A stretch of 64,000 bases of DNA, taken from contig NZ_CP118953.1 of the NCBI RefSeq assembly GCF_029024625.1, positions 1,674,001-1,738,000 of the forward strand. The letters run 5' to 3'. The stretch comes from Staphylococcus chromogenes (GTDB lineage: Bacteria > Bacillota > Bacilli > Staphylococcales > Staphylococcaceae). The number at the start of each line of letters is the position of its first letter. The first letter of the stretch is position 1. Made by a program: the position numbers and the translations under genes. Below, piece after piece: positions 37,170-44,524 of this stretch. Under the pieces are notes generated by a model. It worked only from the letters and a program-made list of their open reading frames with translations, was not told the origin of the DNA and did no database searches.

Positions 37170-37935
37170 TTGTTTCGTCTTTTTTAATTTGTATCAATTG
37201 ATGGCGATAATTAAAAAACTGACGATAACTTAAATATGTCGCCACTAATGCCGAAATGATCGTCGCCGTCGTATGAATAAATACAACCATTAATTGAAAT
37301 TTAATTGCTTGTAATGGTGGTACTCCCGCAATAATCAAACCTGTCATCATCCCCGGAATGGAAACAAGCCCATAAGTCTTCACAGAATCGATGGTTGGGA
37401 CAATAGCCACTTTAATACTTTCACGAATCGCATCTTTAGCCGCTAGTGATGGTGCAGCACCTAGCGAAAGCTTCGCCTCAATGGATTCCGTTTCCTTTGT
37501 AAAAATGCGGTCTAAATTTTGATAGCTTAAATTAATCGCAATCATACCGTTACTACCTACCATTCCAGCAACAGGAATGATTTCATTAGGTGTAAAATTA
37601 ATCGCTCCCGTGAGTAAAACACCACCGAGTGATAACACCGCCCCTGTCATAATGGCGATAAACGAAACCCAAAAAACATGCCGTTGAATAGAAGAAGCTC
37701 GTTTACGCGTATTGGCTGCAGCATTAATCATAATCACTAACATTAAAGCAAGGACAATCCATGCCTCTTGTACTTTAAATACAAATTCCAATAAAAAGCC
37801 AATTAAAACCAACTGTATGACTGCACGTATCGCCGCAATGATTAAATCTTTGGCAATATGTAATTTTTCTTTATAAGAAATAAAAATAGGAACGAGCAAT
37901 AAAAGAGAAGTCAATAAGAGCGACGTTGTTGTCAT
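37159..37935 (-). CDS. fetB: FetB-type (UPF0014) ABC transporter permease
   Basis: The 258-residue membrane protein belongs to the UPF0014/FetB family: seven hydrophobic segments, AAANTRKRAS, NEIIPVAGMVGSNGMIAINLS and VSIPGMMTGLIIAGVPPLQA-type motifs. E. coli FetAB is implicated in iron export and oxidative stress resistance. The start overlaps the fetA stop by four bases (ATGA). Confidence 0.85.
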   Translation of the reverse strand: MTTTSLLLTSLLLLVPIFISYKEKLHIAKDLIIAAIRAVIQLVLIGFLLEFVFKVQEAWIVLALMLVIMINAAANTRKRASSIQRHVFWVSFIAIMTGAVLSLGGVLLTGAINFTPNEIIPVAGMVGSNGMIAINLSYQNLDRIFTKETESIEAKLSLGAAPSLAAKDAIRESIKVAIVPTIDSVKTYGLVSIPGMMTGLIIAGVPPLQAIKFQLMVVFIHTTATIISALVATYLSYRQFFNYRHQLIQIKKDETNPT

Positions 37936-38579
37936 GCGTGCGCCCCCTTCTCTATTTCACCATTGCGAACCGTGATAACACGATGAAAATGACGTTCACT
38001 TTGCGCTTTGTTATGCGTAATCCATAACACAGAAGTTCCGTTTTTTACCATGTCAAAAATCAATTGTTCAACTTGCGCACTATTTTTATCATCAAGCGCA
38101 CTTGTCGCTTCATCTAACAGTAACAACTCAGGTTGATACATGAGTTGACGTGCAATGGTAATCCGTTGTTGTTCGCCTCCCGACATACGATGGACAGAAG
38201 CGTTCAATTTATATTTTTTCAATCCTACTACTTCTAGCAAATGCTTTGCACGTGCTTTGTCAAAAGACTGGTCACGTGCAATAGAAGGAAACGCTAAATT
38301 ATCTTGAACTGTCTCTCCAAATAATTCGACTCTTTGGGGTAAATAACTCACACGTTGTCTTAGTTCTTCAGGCGAATAATCTTGATAAGCATGCCCCTTA
38401 AAATAAATATTTCCTTCAGTCGGTGAGATTAAATCACCAATAACCCGAAGCAAGGTACTCTTTCCACTGCCAGAGGGTCCTACAACAGCAATCGCTTCCC
38501 CTGGTTTTACCTTCAAATCAATTTGATTTAAAATGCGTTGATCATCGACATGATAACTCACATTTTTTAAATCAAGCAT
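37932..38579 (-). CDS. fetA: FetA-type ABC transporter ATP-binding protein
   Basis: The 215-residue ATPase carries Walker A VGPSGSGKSTLLR, signature MSGGEQQRITIAR, Walker B LLLLDEATSALD and a switch histidine in WITHNKAQ. It is paired with the UPF0014 permease by a four-base overlap, which supports the FetAB assignment. The acetyltransferase gene at 38591 lies 11 bases upstream in the same direction. Confidence 0.86.
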   Translation of the reverse strand: MLDLKNVSYHVDDQRILNQIDLKVKPGEAIAVVGPSGSGKSTLLRVIGDLISPTEGNIYFKGHAYQDYSPEELRQRVSYLPQRVELFGETVQDNLAFPSIARDQSFDKARAKHLLEVVGLKKYKLNASVHRMSGGEQQRITIARQLMYQPELLLLDEATSALDDKNSAQVEQLIFDMVKNGTSVLWITHNKAQSERHFHRVITVRNGEIEKGAHA

Positions 38580-38590
38580 CCTATCCCTCC

Positions 38591-39148
38591 TTAGCTTTGA
38601 TAGGTCATATAATGATAGGTGTGACCATACAACGTCTTTTTATTTGTCGGTTGAAATCCCATTTGTTCATAAATTTTTCTCGCGACCGTGTTCGTTTGAT
38701 CACAATTTAAACTTAACTTTTGCTCTTTATAATGGGACATCACATGTTGCATTAAAGCTTTAGCTATCCCACGCCCTCTAAACGCTGGAAAAGTTGCAAT
38801 TGATTCTATGTAAATGTCCCCATCATCGGCTTCTTTGACGGGTAATGGGGTTTCTGTAGATAAAGGGAACGCTTTAGCACAAGTGAGCGTCCTCCAAGAC
38901 TGTTCGTACTGTAGTTCTTTATTCCCCTCATAAGTGACAATCATCCCCGCCACTTGACTGTCCACCTCGTAGACATGAACATGTCGATAATGATTGCGAT
39001 AAGGGATGTCCGTCACACTGTGTTGTATTGCTTGAATGACTTCTTCCTTTGGATATTTCCTTACAATTTCTAATTCCATATCTTTCCAAATTATGTAGGA
39101 CAATTCGGCAATCGATTGCGCATCTGCTTCTTTCGCTTCACGTATCAT
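38591..39148 (-). CDS. GNAT family N-acetyltransferase
   Basis: A 185-residue acetyltransferase with IREAKEADAQSIAELSYIIW at the N-terminus, the acetyl-CoA loop IATFPAFRGRGIAKALMQHV near residue 115 and NTVARKIYEQMGF. The ATG at 39148 is set by GGAGGCGCG just upstream. A longer in-frame reading from 39340 runs through a terminator hairpin and is rejected. It probably forms an operon with fetAB; its substrate is unknown. Confidence 0.82.
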   Translation of the reverse strand: MIREAKEADAQSIAELSYIIWKDMELEIVRKYPKEEVIQAIQHSVTDIPYRNHYRHVHVYEVDSQVAGMIVTYEGNKELQYEQSWRTLTCAKAFPLSTETPLPVKEADDGDIYIESIATFPAFRGRGIAKALMQHVMSHYKEQKLSLNCDQTNTVARKIYEQMGFQPTNKKTLYGHTYHYMTYQS

Positions 39149-39229
39149 AAGCGCGCCTCCTTTATTTATTATTCTAGAGGATTCTTCAAATTTATGAAAT
39201 GCGAAAGCTTTATTTTCATGTAAATAACA

Positions 39230-39261
39230 AAAAAGAACACCGCAATTGCAGTGTTCTTTTA
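39230..39261 (-). terminator. terminator of the small hydrophobic-peptide locus
   Basis: AAAGAACAC and GTGTTCTTT pair around GCAATTGC (itself self-complementary), with TTTTTTGTT following on the minus strand. It begins at the stop codon of the 18-residue frame. Confidence 0.75.
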
Positions 39262-39316
39262 CAAATAAAATATAATATATATAAGTAACCCTATACCTAC
39301 CACTATTGATATCATC
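39260..39316 (-). CDS. possible 18-residue hydrophobic peptide (type I toxin-like)
   Basis: The frame encodes MISIVVGIGLLIYIIFYL, a single hydrophobic helix. A TATAAT box lies 31 bases upstream at 39347-39352 (minus strand) with a poor TTGTAA -35 at 20-base spacing, and a strong terminator begins at the stop codon. On the opposite strand TTGCAG (39247-39252) and TATAAT (39272-39277) could start an antisense RNA, which may end at the T run near 39370. The layout recalls type I toxin-antitoxin loci. The weak point is the ribosome binding site, which is poor (GTGG at a long distance). The frame may not be translated. Confidence 0.3.
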
Positions 39317-39465
39317 AGTGTTCAATCCACGCACTTTCACCTATTATTATACCGCAAACAACTGGCGTTTTTTACAATAAATTAGTGCCATTATCTAAAT
39401 TTTGTTCTTAAAAGTGAGTAGTCGTCCCTTATTTATGAAGATATTTGTGTTATTTTTGTATTTAA

Positions 39466-39506
39466 AACAAAAATAACGGCTAGTGAACAACTCACCAACC
39501 GTTAAA
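39466..39506 (-). terminator. terminator after the tRNA-Asn/tRNA-Ser unit
   Basis: On the minus strand AACGG pairs with CCGTT and GTGA with TCAC inside; ATTTTTGTTTT follows. Confidence 0.6.
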
Positions 39507-39588
39507 AGTATAGAACCACAAAATACCGTCATATCAACGTATATAGATACGTGATACAACGGTAAATTTAAGAAATATAAACAAATAA

Positions 39589-39677
39589 CGGAAACGGAGG
39601 GATTCGAACCCTCGCGCCGCTCTCGCGACCTACACCCTTAGCAGGGGCGCCTCTTCAGCCAACTTGAGTACGTTTCC
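39589..39677 (-). tRNA. tRNA-Ser (GCU)
   Basis: The minus strand gives a class II tRNA: acceptor arms GGAAACG and CGTTTCC, a D-arm, anticodon loop with CTGCTAA (anticodon GCT), a long variable arm, and the T-arm GGTTCGAATCC. A discriminator G follows, and the 3' CCA is not encoded. It is 3 bases downstream of tRNA-Asn. Confidence 0.93.
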
Positions 39678-39680
39678 TTA

Positions 39681-39755
39681 TGGCTCCACAGGTAGGACTC
39701 GAACCTACGACCGATCGGTTAACAGCCGATAGCTCTACCACTGAGCTACTGTGGA
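39681..39755 (-). tRNA. tRNA-Asn (GUU)
   Basis: The minus strand begins TCCACAGTAGCTCAGT and ends CTGTGGAGCCA, with the CCA encoded. The anticodon loop CTGTTAA gives anticodon GTT, and the T-arm is GGTTCGAGTCC. Confidence 0.95.
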
Positions 39756-39785
39756 TAAATAATATTTTTTGTAAGCACAGATACT

Positions 39786-39813
39786 ATTATATCAATTCAC
39801 TTGAAGAAATCAA
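39786..39813 (-). promoter_or_regulatory. promoter of the tRNA-Asn/tRNA-Ser unit
   Basis: On the minus strand TTGATT (39808-39813) and TATAAT (39786-39791) are separated by 16 bases, about 30 bases before tRNA-Asn. Confidence 0.75.
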
Positions 39814-39828
39814 GCCTTAAAATTAAAA

Positions 39829-39875
39829 AAGTTAACGGAATATTTACACTATCCCTTTCAGAATTCCGCCAACTT
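39829..39875 (-). terminator. terminator of the YolD-like gene
   Basis: AAGTTGGCGGAAT pairs with ATTCCGTTAACTT on the minus strand (two G-T pairs), followed by TTTTAATTTT. It overlaps the region just ahead of the tRNA promoter. Confidence 0.75.
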
Positions 39876-39907
39876 TACATTTTACGCAATAAAATGATTA
39901 TTCGCAC

Positions 39908-40318
39908 CTACTCTATCGCATAAAGTTCGTTCAAAGCAATAGTGAGATAATCCTTTTGACGTTCATTGGTAATGACGAGCTCATTGTTTAACGTGTTGAT
40001 GGATGCAATATACCCTTCTATCGTGTGAATATGACCTGAGCGCCAATAGCTTATTTTCGCAACTTCATTTTTAGATATTTTAAAGTGTAACATATGATTG
40101 ATTTCAATCATTTGATCTTCACTTAAATCTGGACGATCAATTTTCAGTTGATTCGCCTCAAATTGTTGAATTCTTTCAAATTGTTCAGGTAGCGTCGCAA
40201 ATGGTGCCCATTTCACAATTCCGCGTCCCATTGGAATGCGCGTATTCAAATATTGTCTTGGTATTTTACGATAATCCGTTTCTGCTTGATATTCTGGAGG
40301 AAGTGTACGATCCATCAT
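39908..40318 (-). CDS. YolD-like family protein
   Basis: A 136-residue cytosolic protein with the YolD signature: RIPMGRGIVKWAPFATLPEQFERI near residue 30, and a C-terminal half including HTIEGYIASIN with small beta-strands. In Bacillus and Staphylococcus YolD proteins often neighbour a Y-family DNA polymerase (UvrX/DinB type), but none is adjacent here. The start is placed at 40318, five bases after GAGGTGA; an upstream frame extension to 40372 has no good site. The function is not established. Confidence 0.75.
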   Translation of the reverse strand: MMDRTLPPEYQAETDYRKIPRQYLNTRIPMGRGIVKWAPFATLPEQFERIQQFEANQLKIDRPDLSEDQMIEINHMLHFKISKNEVAKISYWRSGHIHTIEGYIASINTLNNELVITNERQKDYLTIALNELYAIE

Positions 40319-40476
40319 TTTTATCACCTCAAACATATTATAGAACATATGTTCGGTTTTGTGAAGTGCCAAATTAAATTGTCTGTCCTTGTCAAAAATT
40401 CATTAAAGGAACTGCTGACGTTTAGCCACACCACTCTTATCTATTTATCCGCATTCTAAAAAGCATGAAATCCCAT

Positions 40477-40926
40477 CTATAATTTTTTTACAAAGCGCAA
40501 CATGTCTCGACACCAAATGCCATTTTCATAAATTAAAGGCTCATTATCTTGAACGAAAAAATCAAATGTAATGTCAACTAACCTAAAACCTGCTTTTTGA
40601 TAAAATGCGATTTGATTAAGACTTGAATTTCCAGTGCCTACAATAATATCTTGATACTGGTGTTGTGATGCATAATTGATGGCATGATTTAATAAGCATT
40701 TTCCGATCCCTTTGCCTTGGTGTTGCTCACACACAGCAATATTCATCAATTCAATGCGAGCATTATCCCGCTTCATCAATACATAACACCCGATAACCTC
40801 ACCTTTTTCTTTGTATAACATACACACGCCCTCTTCCAAATATCGATACACGCGTTTAACAGAAGGGTCTGCGAGCAATAAAAGATTCATGGGGGCTTCC
40901 ATCATAGATTTTAATCGTTCAAACAT
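40477..40926 (-). CDS. GNAT family N-acetyltransferase
   Basis: A 149-residue acetyltransferase with MNIAVCEQHQGKGIGKCLLNHAI (acetyl-CoA binding) near residues 66-88 and NQIAFYQKAGF near 105. GAGGAG lies 11 bases before the ATG. Directly ahead of that site is a strong hairpin with a T run (40951-40995), so the gene's mRNA probably has to read through it. The substrate is unknown. Confidence 0.82.
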   Translation of the reverse strand: MFERLKSMMEAPMNLLLLADPSVKRVYRYLEEGVCMLYKEKGEVIGCYVLMKRDNARIELMNIAVCEQHQGKGIGKCLLNHAINYASQHQYQDIIVGTGNSSLNQIAFYQKAGFRLVDITFDFFVQDNEPLIYENGIWCRDMLRFVKKL

Positions 40927-41320
40927 GCTTCAATGAACTCCTCAAAAAGAACACTTATACTTCTAGCGTATCATACAGTCTAGAAGCATAAGTGTATAAC
41001 AAGTAAAAATTCCAATATTGATACAAATAGCTTTCAAGTCATTTTCAAGCTGATATGTTTTTAAATCTACCGTAATTAATGTTTTCTAGACGACTGACAC
41101 GTGAAGTTTCTCAAATACATAAAAACATTTCATACAAGTTCTTATAACAAAGTCTTTTACTTTGAGATATTGATAACTACTCTAGAAAGTAATATGACGA
41201 AAAATAAAAGTTATTCTTGCAACTGAGTTTCTAAACTTAAATCAATGTATTAACTGAACATGAGTATCACTTTAAATGGTTTAAATCGTAGAAATTAAAC
41301 GAAGCAATTAAAAGGAACTT
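40927..41320. other. intergenic region between comK and the acetyltransferase gene
   Basis: Only the hairpin at 40951-40995 is evident. The remaining 320 bases are AT-rich and show no frame with a plausible start. Confidence 0.5.
40951..40995 (-). terminator. hairpin with T run before the acetyltransferase gene (terminator or attenuator)
   Basis: ACACTTAT-x-CTTCTAG pairs with CTAGAAG-x-ATAAGTGT around a 13-base loop. On the minus strand TCTTTTTG follows, and the Shine-Dalgarno sequence GAGGAG of the next gene comes immediately after. Confidence 0.7.
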
Positions 41321-41959
41321 CTATAATTCTGGAAGATTTGGAAATGGTTTTGAAGCATCCGGAGCTGGTTCAAATTTAGCTCGCTTTTTCTCTAAAACAG
41401 CATATCTTGAGAGCGTCTCAAAAATATTAAAATTGTCATGATTATAGTCTATAGGTTTTTCAGGGTTCATCGTAAGCACTTTCGCTCTACGATCAAGCAA
41501 ATAAGAAAAAGTAATACAATTTCGAAACTGTGTTCTGATTGTATGTTCTGACGCATTAATAATAACAGACTGACGGTTCGCAAAAATGACTTTTGTACGT
41601 GCACCTTTTAATTTTATTATTTGCTCAACAAAATGCATATTAATCCATGAATTGTCGGAAGTTCTATCAGAATGTGATGGAAAATAAAATGACGGGAATA
41701 ACGGAGTAATATTAATTGGAAGTTTACTTTTGAGATCTGAAATACGTTGCGTTTGATCCTTTCTTAAGCGGTAGGGTTCACCATAGCATTTACAACTGTT
41801 CTCAATGATCTCAATCGGAGGTTCGTGAACGATAATAGGTGGTGCATCATAGCGGAAAATTTCTGTGCTCTCATTGAAGCCATTTGGACCATCTATTGGG
41901 CGAAGAAGCATGTCTCCTTTCATAAGGATATATTTTTTTGCATTAGGGTATTCTGTCAT
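41321..41959 (-). CDS. comK: competence transcription factor ComK
   Basis: ComK activates late competence genes by binding K-boxes. The 212-residue protein has a ComK-like N-terminus (KYILMKGDMLLRP), the CKCYGEPYRLRKDQTQRISD block, FPSFYFPSHSDRTSDNSWINMHFV near the middle, and VIFANRQSVIINASEHTIRTQ in the DNA-binding half. The frame is intact. AGGAGG lies before the ATG. In S. aureus comK also precedes an IDEAL-domain gene and lplA, as here. Confidence 0.9.
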   Translation of the reverse strand: MTEYPNAKKYILMKGDMLLRPIDGPNGFNESTEIFRYDAPPIIVHEPPIEIIENSCKCYGEPYRLRKDQTQRISDLKSKLPINITPLFPSFYFPSHSDRTSDNSWINMHFVEQIIKLKGARTKVIFANRQSVIINASEHTIRTQFRNCITFSYLLDRRAKVLTMNPEKPIDYNHDNFNIFETLSRYAVLEKKRAKFEPAPDASKPFPNLPEL

Positions 41960-42185
41960 AGAATCCCTCCTTTTCTTATTATTTTTTATATCTCTTTATA
42001 CCTTTATTATATTCATAATTTCAAGAGTGTCAACCTATATTTGATATTTTTTTAAATTTAATTTTACAACTCGTAGGAGCGACGTAATCCATTTTAAAAA
42101 AATTCTGAATATTCATTGCATTTATCTCCTTCTTTCGATATACTTTTATTTAACTATTCTAACAACATATAAGGAGTGATTTATC

Positions 42186-42413
42186 ATGAAACACAAAATA
42201 GAAATACAAACACACGATACTACTGATGCCATGCGTATGATTCATCAACTCGCTGTTGAAATGGTCATTGAAGATGCTCTGAAAATTCAGCGTAAACAGA
42301 AGTTAAAACAATTAATTGATGAAGCTTTATGTAATAAGAATGAAGCCCAATTCAAAGCCTATACAGAAGAATTTTTACAATTGGAGGAACATGAAATTGA
42401 AACACTCGGATAG
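42186..42413 (+). CDS. IDEAL domain-containing protein
   Basis: A 75-residue soluble helical protein. The C-terminal half carries the namesake motif LIDEALCNKNEAQFKAY of the IDEAL domain (YpiB type). AAGGAG lies ahead of the ATG. It is transcribed away from comK. The molecular role of stand-alone IDEAL proteins is not known to me. Confidence 0.82.
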   Translation: MKHKIEIQTHDTTDAMRMIHQLAVEMVIEDALKIQRKQKLKQLIDEALCNKNEAQFKAYTEEFLQLEEHEIETLG

Positions 42414-42432
42414 TTCCAGTCATTCCCATTAA

Positions 42433-42474
42433 AACAGGTCGAAACATTGAACATTACCAATGCATCGACCTGTT
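42433..42474. terminator. bidirectional terminator between the IDEAL gene and lplA
   Basis: AACAGGTCGA and TCGACCTGTT form a perfect stem, with CATTG / CAATG pairing inside, and TTTTTTT follows on the plus strand. Confidence 0.85.
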
Positions 42475-42480
42475 ATTTTT

Positions 42481-43473
42481 TTATACCATTAAATTAATAA
42501 TGTCTTCTTTTGCAATATCTCCAAAATAATAATAGAAATCATATGATTCTAATGCTTCTTGAATTGCTTGCTTTTGATGTAATACACCTTCAAGTGCATA
42601 TTCAAGTTCTGTTACATCGCCTTCACCAAAAAAGTCGCCAAATATTTTAGCATGTGCAATACGTCCTTTTTTAACATCTAACTTAATTTGAACAAACCCT
42701 TTTTCAAATTTGTGTTCTCTTTCAAAGTTATATTTTGGATTCTTTCCATAGTTCCAATCCCACGTACGATATTTTTCATTACTCAATTTTTCAATGTTGG
42801 CCCAATCTTCGTCGGTTAACACATATTCTTCTACCTCTTGATCACCAAATAATTGTTTTAAAATGATATTTTTAAATGTCTCAATATCTATAGGTTCTTC
42901 AAGAAACTCTTGAATGTTTGCCACACGTTTTCGTACAGATTTCACCCCTTTAGATTGAATTTTAGCAGGGTTCACACGTAACGCATTTTGAACTTCATCT
43001 AACTCGCTATTTAACATTAATGTTCCATGACTAAACATACGATCTTTTACTTTAACCATCGCATTCCCTGATATTTTAGCTTCACCGACTTGAATATCAT
43101 TACGCCCCGTTAACGCAGCGTCCACGCCTATTTTATTTAAAGCGTCGACAATAGGTTGTGTAAATTTTTTGAAGTTATGAAAACTCTGGCCATCATCTTT
43201 TGAAATAAAACTAAAATTTAAATTACCAAAATCGTGATATACCGCGCCTCCACCAGAAATACGGCGGACCACATCTATATTATTTGCTTCAATGTACGGT
43301 TGATGAACTTCTTCAATCGTGTTTTGGTTTTTCCCAACGATAATCGAAGGACGATTGATATAAAATAAAAAATAGCTGTCATCTTTATCCATAGGAACAG
43401 TATTCAATACATACTCTTCCATCGCTAAATTCAAAGTGGGATCAGTCACATTATTATTACTAATAAATTTCAT
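42481..43473 (-). CDS. lplA: lipoate-protein ligase (LplA)
   Basis: LplA activates lipoate with ATP and attaches it to lipoyl domains of dehydrogenase complexes and GcvH. The 330-residue protein has FYINRPSIIVGKNQNTIEEVH, VRRISGGGAVYHDFGNLNFSFI with the lipoate-binding loop, the catalytic lysine segment GRNDIQVGEAKISGNAMVK and HGTLMLNSELDEV. Length and order are those of the LplA group with a C-terminal domain. AGGAGAG precedes the ATG. Confidence 0.94.
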   Translation of the reverse strand: MKFISNNNVTDPTLNLAMEEYVLNTVPMDKDDSYFLFYINRPSIIVGKNQNTIEEVHQPYIEANNIDVVRRISGGGAVYHDFGNLNFSFISKDDGQSFHNFKKFTQPIVDALNKIGVDAALTGRNDIQVGEAKISGNAMVKVKDRMFSHGTLMLNSELDEVQNALRVNPAKIQSKGVKSVRKRVANIQEFLEEPIDIETFKNIILKQLFGDQEVEEYVLTDEDWANIEKLSNEKYRTWDWNYGKNPKYNFEREHKFEKGFVQIKLDVKKGRIAHAKIFGDFFGEGDVTELEYALEGVLHQKQAIQEALESYDFYYYFGDIAKEDIINLMV

Positions 43474-43647
43474 ATTGCTTCTCTCCTTTTAATAAGGTTG
43501 ATTCAATTAAATATTGCCCCATATAAAGAGAAATTGCCACTGTTTACACTTAATGATGACAAAAAGATTAAAATTAATGCAAATAGTTTATTTAAATTGT
43601 AAATTTTAGTACAATATATGCTAGTTAAATTTTAAGGGGGCGTAAGT

Positions 43648-43833
43648 ATGACGATAGCTGAAGTTGGAGATATTGTAGAATTTTACGATGGTATTAGAGG
43701 TAAAGTTGAAAAAATTAATGATAATTCTGTGATTGTAGATCTCACAATCATGGACAATTTTGCTTCACTTGATTTACCAGAAAAAACAGTCATTAATCAT
43801 AAACGATATAAGATTGTTGAACAAGAAGGTTAA
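43648..43833 (+). CDS. DUF2187 family protein (YkvS-like)
   Basis: A 61-residue protein with a KOW/SH3-like beta pattern: GDIVEFYDGIRGKVEKIND then SVIVDLTIM and VINHKRYKIV. It matches the DUF2187 family. AGGGGCG lies before the ATG. The CPBP gene starts six bases after its stop, so they are probably one operon. The function is unknown. Confidence 0.8.
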   Translation: MTIAEVGDIVEFYDGIRGKVEKINDNSVIVDLTIMDNFASLDLPEKTVINHKRYKIVEQEG

Positions 43834-43839
43834 TATACT

Positions 43840-44442
43840 ATGAAGAAATTAAACAAACCGCTACTATGGTTTATTTTAAGTTTTATTGTCTTTCACATTA
43901 TTTTACTCATCATGTGGGGTGAATATAATGTGTATTGGCAACTTTATACTGGTATTATGCTCATTGCGGGTATTAGTTACGTATTTTATCAACGCGATAT
44001 TGCATCCAAACGCTTACTCACATCTATTGCAATCGGTCTAGGTACTGGTATTGTGTTGGTACTCGTTCAAGTTATTTTTGCTTTTATCACCTCAGACTTA
44101 ACTTATACTTCACTTATTAAGCAACTATCTCGAACAGGCGTCTATTTTAAATGGCAAATGTTGATTACTTTACTCTGTGTGATGCCTTGTCATGAGTTGT
44201 ATATGCGCACAATCTTACAAAAAGAGCTCACTCAGATTACACACCAACCTTGGGTAGGAATTGTTGTTAGTGCCCTTTTATCTAGCTCTTTCTTTATTTA
44301 CCTTGATCGTTGGTGGATTGTATTTTTCATTTTTATATGCCAACTGATTTTAGGATTCAGTTATGCCTATACACGCCGAATCGTAACAACAACAGTGGCA
44401 CAGATTGTAGCGGTCGTCGTTTTACTTATTTTTCATGGGTAA
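43840..44442 (+). CDS. CPBP (CAAX-like) family membrane protein with degenerate first motif
   Basis: The 200-residue protein has about six membrane helices. The CPBP/Abi domain would lie in the C-terminal half. Its first motif, usually EExxxR, reads H118-E119-LYM-R123, so the first glutamate is replaced by histidine. The later FxxxH and HxxxN/B motifs are also not clear. Active family members are intramembrane proteases or handle leader peptides, so this one may be inactive or altered. It follows the DUF2187 gene closely. Confidence 0.65.
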   Translation: MKKLNKPLLWFILSFIVFHIILLIMWGEYNVYWQLYTGIMLIAGISYVFYQRDIASKRLLTSIAIGLGTGIVLVLVQVIFAFITSDLTYTSLIKQLSRTGVYFKWQMLITLLCVMPCHELYMRTILQKELTQITHQPWVGIVVSALLSSSFFIYLDRWWIVFFIFICQLILGFSYAYTRRIVTTTVAQIVAVVVLLIFHG

Positions 44443-44476
44443 AGGCGTAACAAATATTAAATTTGAATTGTAGCAT

Positions 44477-44518
44477 AAGAGGCTAGCACATCATCCATAA
44501 GAGATGTACTAGCCTCTT
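44477..44518. terminator. bidirectional terminator
   Basis: AAGAGGCTAG and CTAGCCTCTT, with further pairing around CATC / GATG, form a stem followed by a long T run between convergent genes. Confidence 0.9.
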
Positions 44519-44524
44519 TTTTTA

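Larger units (their letters stand above)
39149..39588. other. non-coding region between acetyltransferase gene and tRNA-Ser
   Basis: The region has two minus-strand terminator hairpins (39230-39261 and 39466-39506). Between them is a possible very short gene for a hydrophobic peptide with its own -10 box, described separately. The rest shows no recognisable feature. Confidence 0.5.

Noticed and set aside
38591..39340. Longer 249-residue form of the acetyltransferase starting at 39340
   Set aside because: The extra codons run through a strong terminator hairpin and lack family similarity, and a good ribosome-binding site fits the ATG at 39148.
39589..39755. tRNA pair as a possible integration site with a nearby mobile element
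   Set aside because: No integrase gene or direct repeat of the tRNA 3' ends was seen nearby.
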